This document shows, piece by piece, positions 44,347-54,717 of a stretch of 64,000 nt of DNA (positions are counted from its first letter, which is position 1; the number at the start of each line of letters is the position of its first letter). The DNA is from Desarmillaria ectypa (taxonomy: Eukaryota; Basidiomycota; Agaricomycetes; Agaricales; Physalacriaceae): contig JAUDYN010000003.1 in the NCBI GenBank assembly GCA_030407005.1, positions 2,542,001-2,606,000 on the forward strand, read 5' to 3'. The notes under the pieces were generated by a model, which was not told the DNA's origin, made no database searches, and saw nothing but the letters and a program-made list of their open reading frames with translations. The translations under genes were made by a program, and so were the position numbers.

Positions 44347-44423
44347 CAAGCAGCCTTCATTCTTGTTCTTTACGCTCACACGAGTGCACATTCAGATTTT
44401 CTTAACGACACCTTGGTAAAATC

Positions 44424-46194
44424 ATGTCGGGTCGCCGACTCATTCTAATCGACCACCCCCATGTGGTTTTCAATGCTCTGGCTTTTGGCACCGCAGTGCT
44501 GGCAACCTCTTCGGCGTCTCTTATTCCTACTGTACTTCACCTTTCCACCCTTCTTGTCTACAGCCCCTTGCTCGTGAATCGTCCGGATGCAAGCAAGCAG
44601 GCTGCGCTCTTGTGGATCAACCTGTCCTTTGCCAAATTCATCATTTTACTCGCACCGGCCATTCATGCCCTTTCCTCCCCCGTTTCTTCCCTTACCCTCC
44701 TCTTCCTCGGGGGGTCAATCACCTCTGCCATAACTCTGGCTACTCTGTACATTCACACCAAACTCAGATCACGGCTACCATCAGCATGGTCCCAGATCAT
44801 GTTGTTTCCGGCATTATGGGCTGCTGTATGGTGGAGCGTATCTTCTGTTAGTCCGATCGGACGCCTCACCGCGTGGGCCCCGGTCGTTGACACCATGGGG
44901 TACAGTTGGATGTTGAAATGGGTAGGGCCGGTAATGGATGATTGGATTGCCGCAGCTTGGGCGGTCGTCATCTCAGAAATTACTGGAGCGTGGCTTATGA
45001 GCTCAAAGTCCCTTGGGGAAGAGGAACCATTACTTGGAAATCGCGGTCCGAGTTCAGAAGATGAAGAAGCAACGGCACCTTCTATGCCTTCGTGGCGTTA
45101 TGCTGTGTGTCTGGCCGCCCTCCTGGCAGCTTTGACGATACCCTCGTTCATTGTCTCTGACGTTGCACTTCCTGTCTACTCTTCAGATACCACACCATTC
45201 AGCGTGGGCTGTATTCTTCCGAAGCGCCGCGATCGCCAGTTGAGATTTGAGGACTATTTGCAGGAGACAAGGAAGCTTGATGGGAAGGCTCAAGTTTTGT
45301 TGTGGCCTGAAGGGGCAGTCACCTTTCGGGACGAGTCTGAGCGAACCGCGGCTTTAGTAAAAGTACAAGAGGCGATCCGGGGTTCCCATGTAGGAGTCTC
45401 CTTTGAAGAGTCTGTTAGTGACCCTTCCGATGTCACTCGTCGGAACCTTTTGAGACGAAATGGCATGGTCGTCGTCTCCAACAAGTCTTCCTCGCCTCAT
45501 TTGGAATACTACAAACGACACCTTGTCCCCGGTACGTTATTCCACTTCGCACTCGGCACTGACGCCTTAATTTTTCCTAGTTGCCGAATCATTTTCTCTG
45601 GTACATTCTACTACCCCCGCGACCATTTATACCATGGACATGATGAGCCCATCGGACGTGAAAAAGCCGGACTGGGCACCTCCTCCCAAGTTTACGAGAC
45701 CCGTTCCGATGACAGCTTCCATTTGCCTCGACTTTGCCATCCCCGGAACTTTGGCTGCGCTTGATACTAGACCGGCGCTTATACTAGCTCCTGCCAGAAC
45801 ATGGGAGCCCACAGTAGGTCTGGCCATGTGGGAACAAGCAAAACGGCGTGCGGCTGAACTGGACAGCACGATTTTATGGTGCGATGGAGGTCATGGCGGA
45901 GTAAGTGGCGTATCGGGTAGGGGAATAACAGAGGTTACACAAGTTGGAGAAGGGTCTTGGGTGCGTAGCATTGGCATCGAGTACCCTTTTAACAGCGAAC
46001 GCACGGTGTATGGCGTTATGGGGGATTCTGGTGCCATGCTTTTCATTGGGATCGTGTTCGTAGGTGGTTTTGCCATGGTTATTCCCTGGCCGGGCTTGGG
46101 AAGCCTTCGTATTGACTGGGTGACAGAGAGATATGCTCATTTCCGTCAGATGCTCAGTGGACGGAAGGAGACACCGAATCTTGTGGACTTGTAA
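44424..46194 (+). CDS. Lnt-like membrane protein with nitrilase-fold (CN hydrolase) domain
   Basis: The first half has several hydrophobic helices (LIPTVLHLSTLLVYSPLLV, SSLTLLFLGGSITSAITL, AWAVVISEITGAWL), as in apolipoprotein N-acyltransferase. The second half carries the nitrilase triad: Glu in LLWPEGAVTF, Lys in YYKRHLVP, Cys in ASICLDFA. ESFSLVHSTTPATIYTMD follows the Lys. Exons 44424-45531 and 45581-46194 give 573 residues, with a last hydrophobic helix (MLFIGIVFVGGFAMVI). Bacterial Lnt transfers an acyl chain from phospholipid to lipoprotein; fungi have no such lipoproteins, so the true acceptor is unknown. It is divergent from the metallothionein. Confidence 0.8.
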
Positions 46195-46493
46195 AATATT
46201 GCTTTCCATCTTGTTTTCTGATTGCTTTCGTTGTACTCTGGAATCTATAGCGTCATTCATTCATTTCTTGTAAGTAATCTGAGAGAGTAAAGAACTAGCA
46301 AGTACGGTATCCATTCCGCATGTCATGATCGACACCGGCCACGAGGTGGCAGACGGCCAATTACGATTTTTTCAGTTATCAACGATTCGCCGCCTGTTCT
46401 GCACGAGTCTGAGTTTCAAGAGCAAGTCAAAAGGTAAGCTTTACTTGGATTCTGTTCCCGTAAGTCCCTTTCGCTGGACTTGCATGAGGTACA
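46195..46493. other. 3' flank of Lnt-like gene and promoter of unknown gene
   Basis: 299 bases between tandem plus-strand genes; no element identified. Confidence 0.4.
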
Positions 46494-48605
46494 ATGGCGT
46501 CGCTCAATTCTATCCAGTCGAGATTTGCTAGACGCCCTTGCGGCTCTTTGCGAAACTCACCCCGTAACAGTCGGCCGGGTCGCATACAGCCCACTGTTGG
46601 CACCGACAGCGACGACGACGCAGCCAGCAGCTTCTTCATCGTGACCGCCGCTGACCTTCCCATCAGCCTTGACAGTCCCCAGCAAGTGATACTTAACTGG
46701 AACAACGACAAACCCAACGACTTAACCGTGACACCTTGCAGCACTTCGCCGCCTTCGGTCGTGAACAACGTCTCTGTGCTCAATCGCCTCAGAAACTATT
46801 CACGAGTTTCCATTCTTCCTTCACAGAAGCGACGGAGGCAGCGTCTGCCCTTTCCTACGAATAAGGGCATTCATACCTCGGATCCCATTCTCGACGACTT
46901 TCCGGACCCTCCCACTCACATTCCTACTCCCACAGACGCGACCTCAGTGGTCAATTTCGTGCCACGCAGCGCCTCTTCCCTTGTCTCTGTCGATACTGCT
47001 CCAGAGACGCCCAAGAAACGCCGCATCTTTTCTAAAGAACGCTTCAAGTCGCTCACTAAGCGAGTAAAGTGGAGACGTGGACAACCCAACCTCTCTCCTT
47101 TGTGCGAGTTACCGATCTCTATCGAGAAGCCATTACCACCAACCCCGACCGAGGAGCACGATCCTGACGCGACTGTACCTCCAGTTATCACCTACTGTCT
47201 GGTCGACCCCGTTGAGCTGACAGCATCTCCATCACCGCGTATCGGCCTTGACCTCTGTGCTCCTTCTGCACGGACATCCTTCATCCCCCCCTCGCCTTCT
47301 TGGTTGAGCCGAAACCTTCCCGCACCATACAGAGTGCCGAGTCACGATTTGACCGTTCCAGAAGATTCTGCGGTTCCAGCGTCACCTCCACCGCTTCCCA
47401 TACCTCCACGCCTCGCCGATACTTCTCTTCAGGCAGATTCCCCCCCTCTCTCCCCGCTTGAAGTCACCAGCTGGCTCACTCACCTTGAAACGTTCAAGTT
47501 CTCGAAGAACAACTCTACGTCGTCCTTGATTCACTACAGATCACTATCTCGGCGCTCATCAGTGAAATCTATCTCGGCGCAGTCCTCCTTCACATACTCA
47601 GCTAGTGAAAGGGAAAACCAGCTGCACTCGTCTCAGGTAAGCGTGGCCACCTCGTGTCAATCATAACTATCATATGACTCATGCCACATTGCAGGACCAT
47701 TCAAGTCTGCTACTTAAGCCCTCCGGATCATCACCTTCACTCCCCCACGAATCTCCGGCAAGCGCGAAACTTGGTTCCTCCCCTACCCTTTGCTCAATCT
47801 CAATCCACACCCATATCCACCCTCTATTTTCACCACAACTATCTGTCAAGTACCCCATTCTCTCGGAAGATCGTCAGATCTTTATTCCGACAACTCGTCC
47901 TGATACTGATATCAACGACCCCAGTAATCTCTTAACCACTGCTCTTGAAAGCGTCTTTTCCGAAGCTAAAGGACACCTTTTGAATATGGATCTTTACGGA
48001 AAGACCGGAGAAGTCATTGATTTTGGTGGCGAGGTGGATTATTCTGGAACCGCATGGTTCCAAGATGTTCCACAAAGACCTACACCGGTGCGTCGAACGC
48101 CTCCCTTATCTCTGCCAACTATATGCTAATTTTCTGGTACGATAAGGCACCACAAAGCGTCGGGACACCGTATGTGCCTGATCCAGACGTTATAGCTCAG
48201 AATGAAGCCTTTGAATTTGCACTCAGTGCGGCACCTAATGTATTGTACGCCAGGTACAAGCAGTACGGACAGGTAGGTCACAAAAGATACTTGCTATCAT
48301 TTACTGATATGTTTCTCTAGCTCGGCGTCTTGGCGTGGTGTTCCGAATTTGGTGAACTCATCGACAATCTTAAGGAGATGGGATTCGCCGGCAACATGTT
48401 TGTTAGTACCCGATCTCAAGCATTGAAGACGTGCGAAGAGATACTCAGGCTGAGACTTACGGATGTGAAAATGCAGATCATCATTATGTATCTTTCCTCC
48501 CAAGTTTCACGCCTCAGACGTTTTTTGGATGGAGATGGTGTGTGGGATGATTATCCAGAACTGACATTCCCACTGGAGCCGATGAAGCATCAGGCGACAT
48601 CGTAG
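46494..48605 (+). CDS. Unrecognised protein, disordered N-terminus and conserved C-terminus
   Basis: I do not recognise the family. The first exon begins MASLNSIQSRFARRPCGSLR and is long, Ser/Pro/Thr-rich and basic in patches (KKRRIFSKERFKSLTKRVKW, a likely nuclear signal or phosphosite region). Later exons join at LHSSQ-DHSSLLLKPSGS, then RPTP-APQSVGTPYVPDPDV, then KQYGQ-LGVLAWCSEFGELI. The C-terminus is more ordered and looks like a small alpha/beta fold: FEFALSAAPNVLYARYKQYG, then EFGELIDNLKEMGFAGNMFV, then TRSQALKTCEEILRLRLTDV. This last part might be the functional domain. Probably fungal-specific. Confidence 0.6.
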
Positions 48606-48821
48606 ACTCCCTTTTTTCCCCTCTTTTCCCTGTTATTTTGTTTTCTTACTTGCATTTCATAACCATCTTTCCTACCAACTGCCATAGCATGCATGTACTA
48701 TCCTACAATCCAAACGATTACCCTCAAAGTGTGATGAACATGATTATATTGTGGTAATGAAAGGAGTATATAAAAGTAAAATCCGTAGTCCTGAAGTAAC
48801 AAGAGGGTGGCGTCAAGATCA
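48606..48821. other. Convergent 3' flanks
   Basis: Between two converging stops. The TATATAAAAG-like string near 48767 lies far from any start and is read as A/T-rich 3' sequence. Confidence 0.4.
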
Positions 48822-50144
48822 TCACCCGGAAACATTGCCACTAGTAGCATAGGGATTGAAAGACGGAGCATCAATCTCTGGGACGCCTCTATAATCTCGA
48901 GCGGGCGTCGAGGGTCTGTAGGAAGCCATCGCAGGACTTCTACGGTCCACTGTTTGTTGGTCTGGTGTTACGAAATACGGATGGTCCTCATAGCGAGTAT
49001 TCATCGACGAATATTCCCCTGAAGTCATAGGCGAATGCGAGACGGGGAACGTCGATGGGTTATTAGGATCCTGGTATACAAGTTCAGTGCGATGACTTCT
49101 CAATAACAATCAAAGCCTAGGTTCACGTAGAGCTTCTGACCCGTGCTTGATGGCGCGATGAATATAGGCTCCGGGTGTTGCGGCCGACCCAGTCGTTTCT
49201 GCCTGCTTCGCCCAAGTACGAAGAAAATGACCCCTATCATAATGGCGGCTACTCCGAGAACGCCGCCGACAACACCCCCAGCGATAGCACCCGTGCGGTC
49301 TTTAGAAGACTCGGACGAAGACGCGCTAGTTGTTTCAGGTCTAGACGCTATGGTCGACGTGGGGGTCACTGCTACAGATGAAGTTGTTGCGGTCGAAGTG
49401 GTTTCCGCACCAGTATCGGTTTCAGCGGCTGCCATATTGACAGTACCGTTCGACTGTGCAGGTAGCATCACTTGCAATGATACACCACAGGAACAAGATG
49501 CTCACAAGGAGATCGATATAAGCCCAATGTGGTACAGCAGTATCACTCGGGATGTCATGAGGAAATCTACAGAATATGAGTGAACACTTGGTAGTAAAAT
49601 GTGGTATTCAACCCACATACATAGTGTACGTGGTCGTACAATTGATACTATAGGTCGACCATCTAGATGATCATTCATTTCCTCGGCTTCACAGACTAAA
49701 CGTGCTAGGCGTACATAGTAACGCCACCTCCCTGACATTCCGCGCACACGGACAAGAGAGAGTAATACACTGTGTTGCACCTGCATTCCATGCGACTGGT
49801 GCCCCCGGATGGACCTCGATATACCGAACCAGACGGCAATGCTGGGATTGAAAATGCTACAAGAAAGAGATATAGGTTAGATGCTCATGGATGTGGTTTG
49901 AGTAACGATTGATGCACAGCTGTCGCATACTTCCGCCAAGTCGGTAGCAATTTGGCATGGGGACTGTGATAGAGAGTTGAAAGCCTGCAGAAAGAGTCAA
50001 GCCACAGCTGCTGTCCTTTGGGTGTCAGGGACGCACCCAACCGTACGCAGTATTCGAGCACGTAGCGTCGCTAGCCAATACTTTCAGGAAGAAGAAAGTC
50101 GCAAAGAAGGCTACGAAAAACGGTTTCCGCCTGTGGGTCAGCAT
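48822..50144 (-). CDS. Secreted Cys-rich domain with single TM helix (agaricomycete family)
   Basis: Reassembled by splice phase from at least seven exons. Signal peptide (KPFFVAFFATFFFLKVLAS), then SDATCSNTAYGWAFNSLSQS, PCQIATDLAEVCDS, FSIPALPSGSVYRGP, MECRCNTVYYSLLSVCAECQ, a block WSTYSINCTTTYT, FPHDIPSDTAVPHWAYIDLL, then a Thr/Ser-rich stalk, a TM helix (AIAGGVVGGVLGVAAIMIGV) and a basic cytosolic tail (GRSRQKRLGRPQHPEP). It resembles a multicopy agaricomycete family with regular cysteines and unknown role, possibly cell-wall or signalling related. Start 50142-50144. Confidence 0.7.
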
Positions 50145-50788
50145 CGAAGGTGAGTGTTCGTATTGAAAGAATCGACACTAGCTCCGTGCATGCCGGAATC
50201 GCGAGCTAGCCGAGTCCCTTAGATGAAAAGCATGGCCCCCGAGAGGTTTCTGCTTTATGGCTACCAGAAATGTGATAGGAACGCCGGACTCGCAGGAAGA
50301 TGCCTGAGAGAGGGCCGTAGTTCCTCGGAGAGAGGTCGATGGAGGTAGTCCAGTCTAATAGAGGCTGGTACGGACATATTTAGCCAGTAGTGTGGAATCC
50401 TGAAGACAGAATCAACCACCAAGAGAAGCTCCGATTGACGAACACGTGAAGCTACCCTTAAACCGGGCTGAGTTGAAAAGGAGAATTCAAACACTGCTCT
50501 CAGGGACGTACCGGTATCCATCTCGATCTTCCATACGTCTAGAAAATGTGAACATCAATTGTGATAATGCAAAATATATATGGTAGTGCTAGCAATCCAA
50601 ACGAATAGTCAAACATTTCATGAAGATGTACGAGTATTGAAAGTGAGCACGAGGGTCCCGAATGCAGTTAATAAGCGATGTGATACAAGCAGTCCAAATG
50701 ATATATAAAAATGAAGTGGAAATATAAAAGCCTTAGCCCTAACAATGTGGAAGCAAGCAAAACTTATTTACGCAGGATGGGTATTATA
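50145..50788. other. Promoter of TM gene and 3' flank of large gene
   Basis: 644 bases between tandem minus-strand genes. An open frame on the minus strand (50261-50521) has no motif and is not called. Near 50570-50720 the sequence is A/T-rich, as expected for the 3' end of the gene at 50789. Confidence 0.45.
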
Positions 50789-53700
50789 TCAGTGTGCAGT
50801 AGTCACCCCAGCATATTTAGTCCAATATTCAGAGGCAGCCGTAGAGTCCAAAAGTGCATCTAAAGGAGCCGGCCGGTAAGGTGATTCTCGTGGAGGCTCA
50901 GGAAGAGGATTAGGTCGTGACGGCGGTAAAAAATCAGTATAGGGACTGTGATTGAACGAAGGAGGCGTATTAACGTGATTAAAGTTCTGAGGGAGAGTTT
51001 GTGTTTGTGATCCCGACGAGTACACAATGGCGGGAGGGCTTGTAGGCATGGAATGATATATATGTGAATGGAGGGACTGGTGGTTCTGGAAAGCATTCTG
51101 CACGGTATACGATGTGTGACTTGATCCGTGACTTTTACCATTTGCATCGTTCCCGTTCGAGGTAAGGGCGGGGGTGGGAACGGGAGCGGAAGATGAGGCC
51201 TCACGCTCGAGACCGTACATGCTCCGTGCCTTGAAAAGGCGCTCCATCTCCCATGCTTCTTTGCCTTTCATAGCGTTCAGGTCCGCAGTAGGAGGTACCT
51301 CAGACGTGGGTCGCGCAGAATTCGATTGGTTGCGTTCCAGTTTACGGGGGACAGCAGGTCCTGGAGTTGGCGGGGGAGGGGCTGGTTGAGGTTTGTTGAG
51401 GTTCAGAGCGACTTCTGATGACTTTCGACCTCGGCTCTCTCTCCGCTTTTGAGGCTCGGAATCCTTCTCCTTTTTAAAGTCAGGGATAGGTGCACGACGA
51501 TTCCGGTCCAAGCTGCTGGTTCTAGGCAGAGCGCTGGAAGTGGAAGCTCGAGGTACGTCAGAAGAACGTCGACTCGATTTCTGACCATGACCGTGCTTCC
51601 GATGTTCTCGTTCGGAATCAGACTTGTCCTTCTCCTTGCTATTCTCTCGGTCCCGCGACTTGGATTTTGATCGAGAAGTATCCTTCCCTTTCCCTTTCAC
51701 GTCCTCCACCACCTCCCACTGCTGGCCGGCCGCCCGAATCGTTTCACTGGAAGAATAGACATTTCCAGACATGCTACGAACAAGTTTAAACGTCTCTGTC
51801 TGCTTGCTAGTCACAGAGTTGACACTGGGCGATGATTCTCGATGTTTAGCTTCCGCAGAAGGTTTCGGCGGCAAGGAAGGCGGGATGCTACTTGGAGCGG
51901 GAGAGGCCATGTGTAGGTGAGAATTGACGTGTGGGGTCGGAGGATTGACTAGAATAGATGACGCAGACATGGGAGAATGATCGAAATCGTGAGGATATGT
52001 AGAAATCATTGCAGATAGATACGCATGTTCGTTTGTGGGATCTGATGCTGGGAATGGAACAGGTGGTGCGGATGCAGACTTGGGTAAAACAGAAGGAACA
52101 GGTTTCTTTTCGGGCGACCGCGACGTTCTCCTAGCGTCTGAACTAGGCGCTGCAGATGTTGTTGGCTGAGTCACGGGGAAAATATTCGCTTTCGGCTTCG
52201 CGTCATTCGATCGTCTCTTGCTATGGCTCACGAGTGCGGTCGGAGCCGACACTTCCGGGGCACTAGTAGAGGAACGCTTTACATCGGCAGACGATCGTCT
52301 AGCGTGGCTGCTTGAAGCTACGGGTATAGGAGTGGGTGTTTTAAGCTTCTCAGATGGCTTGTCAAACGACCGTACCTCTGGTTGCATACTTTCTGAGAAC
52401 ACCTGCATCGACGACGCCGGTACCGGGGACGATGAACCCTGAATCAGGGACGACGAGGACCCTGGTACGGCAAGAGCCGAAGAACCCTGGATATGGGAGG
52501 ACGAACCCTGTGTCGTAGAAGATAAAGTAGCCTGTGCAGTAGGCACCTGCGCCGACTGGGAAACCTGTTTCGGCTGCGAAGGAGGGTCAGACGGAGAAGG
52601 ATCACGTCTTTCCGGCAGTAAGGGAATAGTCCGTTGAAGGGGTGTGGTGCTATCAGAACTCGGTGCATCAGGGTTAGCTACAGTCAGTTTGCCCATGGTG
52701 GAGTAAGGCGGGTCTATAGAATCCACGGACTCGTGATCTTCCTTTGGTCGTTCCTTTGGAACATCTGCTGATGGAGGAGGAGCAACAGGTTCTGCGGAAG
52801 GAGGAGGTACTCGTTTGGTGACTTTCTCCGGCGAAGGCTGACGCGCTACCACCATGGATGATCGCTTCTCGGTCTTCTCCTCTGCCTCAACATGATGCCA
52901 ACTGGTATCCAAAGAATTCGCCGTCGCTGGCCTTTTCAGGACGGAAAATCTCTTAACTAGACGGCCCAACGCGCTCCCACGTCGATCCTTCTTTGACGTC
53001 AACGAAGCCGGCTTAAAGGCTGAAGGGGGTGCTGCAGGAACGGTAGATATCCGCTTCGGAGTAGGAGGTGGATAAACTATGGATGAGCGAGCAGAGGGTG
53101 GCTCATCTAGTGGCGTTGACGGCAGGGATATTGCATTGCGGTCTTTCTTAGAATCTGAATGTCCGAAAAAACCGCCAAAGGTGGGTGCCCTGCGCTTGCT
53201 GAGCTTGCGAGGTAAGTGAGCCCCACCGGCATCTGGTGGCTGAAGGTGCACGGCGGAGGTTGATTGGGAAAGCGGCGATGGCGTTACAGTGCGCCTCCGG
53301 TTGTCCCGGTTTGTCAAGCTTGTGTGTCGGGCGCGGCCCTGTTTACAACAGTGAGATCTAATAGGAGAATGATTAACGTTGCACTTACCTCCTGTGCCTC
53401 AACAGACACCGAACCATTGTTGAGGCCTACATCATATGGTGACTCATGGTGCCAATTAGTCCCCCAAGGATCCGTAACGTCAAGGAGATCAACGGTGTCG
53501 TGCGCAGTCTGGGACGTTTTTCGCGACCTAGGCTTGCCACCTATGTCGCCAACTCGAACCTGTGACGAACTGGGCGTAGGAAGGGGCGAATTTGAGGGCG
53601 TGCGGCTGGGGCCAGGCATTCGCATGGATTCTTCAGACTGCTCCGGTACGGAAGAGGTAGCCATGGGCGGGAATGAGGGCGAGAAAATGGATGGTGGCCG

Positions 53701-54276
53701 TGAAGCCGACTTTTGAGACGGCGGGATAAGATGGTGGTTGTAGTAGCGACGTGGGCCGACTGGATTGTGGATATTGAAGCGCATTTTGTAGAGAGCTACA
53801 GAATTAGAGGCAAGGTCGTCCTTCAAATACCAGGCAGGGAGGTCCTTTAGGGGATCTGGGATGATAGAACGGGTATTGGCGAGTGCTAGTATGCTGTCGG
53901 GTTGTTCCCTTTGCTCTAATTTTTCCATCTCCCTTTCGTCTTCATTCCTGCGAGAAATTTCTTTTTCGGCGACGGGGGACTGCGAAGAAGCCTGCGGTTG
54001 TGGTGGTTGGGAAGAGGGTTGTGTTGATCGCCTAACCGACTTGCGGGACCAAATTGAAGTCCCGGTAGCATTGCGCCTCGATGTCCTGCGCTCCATTTCC
54101 TTTCTCTCCATGTCCTGATAAAAAGCCTTCAGGGCATCAGGCGGTGGCGGTTCGGTGCTACCCTGAGACTGCTGCTGGACGATGGAGACAACATTTCAGC
54201 GACACATGAGCAGATGTGAAATAGGCCCGAAAAGTACCTCTTCATATGGCTGGGCGGCAGCGCCATAGAACGTCAT
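50789..54276 (-). CDS. Large Ser/Pro-rich disordered protein
   Basis: At least four exons: MTFYGAAAQPYEE, then QQQSQGSTEPPPPDALKAFY, then a long exon holding the only conserved-looking block (YKMRFNIHNPVGPRRYYNHH then LIPPSQ), then GRARHTSLTNRDNRRRTVTP and over 800 residues of Ser/Pro/Lys-rich sequence. Near residues 530-580 a short repeat of the type QGSSx(5-9)QGSS is present. Basic and acidic patches (SKSKSRDRENSKEKDKSDSE) suggest a phosphorylated nuclear or scaffold protein. The C-terminus ends YWTKYAGVTTAH. I do not recognise the family. It is divergent from ADE5,7. Confidence 0.65.
52430..52520. repeat. QGSS-type coding repeat
   Basis: On the minus strand the codons give a run of the pattern QGSSSHIQGSSALAVPGSS, then SLIQGSSSPVP, inside the large disordered protein. 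Such short repeats tend to vary between strains and might bear many phosphosites. Confidence 0.7.
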
Positions 54277-54717
54277 AGTTGCAAACAGACCCAGTCGCTA
54301 AGGGCCACGTCGATGTGAGCAACCAGAATATGGAGAAGAATACGAAGGTAAGACTAGAACGGGCTGTGAATGTCTTGCAATCCCAAGGACGGCCGACACG
54401 TGCCCACTCGCTGCGTAAGGTCAGACGTAGTGGCGCATAAGGCCATACTATTGCCAGATATCCTTGTCCCAACATTTTCTTCCTTCTTCGCTGGTCCTGC
54501 TGACCTTCCTGTCATCACCCGTGGTGCTGTTGCCTATCTCTCTCTATTCTATTCGCTTCTTTGATACACAGCTTTGCATATCAACTCGCATCTTTCTCAC
54601 CACCGCAATAATGCTCAGTTTGAATCTCATCGGGTATGTAATAAAAATGTAATTTAAAAAATGTTTCCATTTTGGAATCGATCAATTTTCATCCTTCATT
54701 TTCACCAATGTCTATCC
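54277..54717. promoter_or_regulatory. Divergent promoter, large disordered gene and ADE5,7
   Basis: 441 bases between divergent starts. The ADE5,7 side is A/T- and pyrimidine-rich, with TTTTCATCCTTCATTTTCACC immediately before the ATG split here as TTTTCATCCTT / CATTTTCACC. No Bas1/Gcn4 TGACTC site was found. Confidence 0.4.

Larger units (their letters stand above)
43954..44423. promoter_or_regulatory. Divergent promoter, metallothionein and Lnt-like gene
   Basis: 470 bases between two divergent starts. Besides the TATA box it has TGACTCA at 44340-44346, an AP-1/Yap1/Gcn4-type palindrome. The region next to 44424 has CTTAACGACACC just before the ATG. Confidence 0.5.

Noticed and set aside
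48760..48780. TATA-like string TATATAAAAG on the plus strand
   Set aside because: No plus-strand gene starts downstream within 5 kb; the position is between two convergent stops, so it is more likely A/T-rich 3' sequence.
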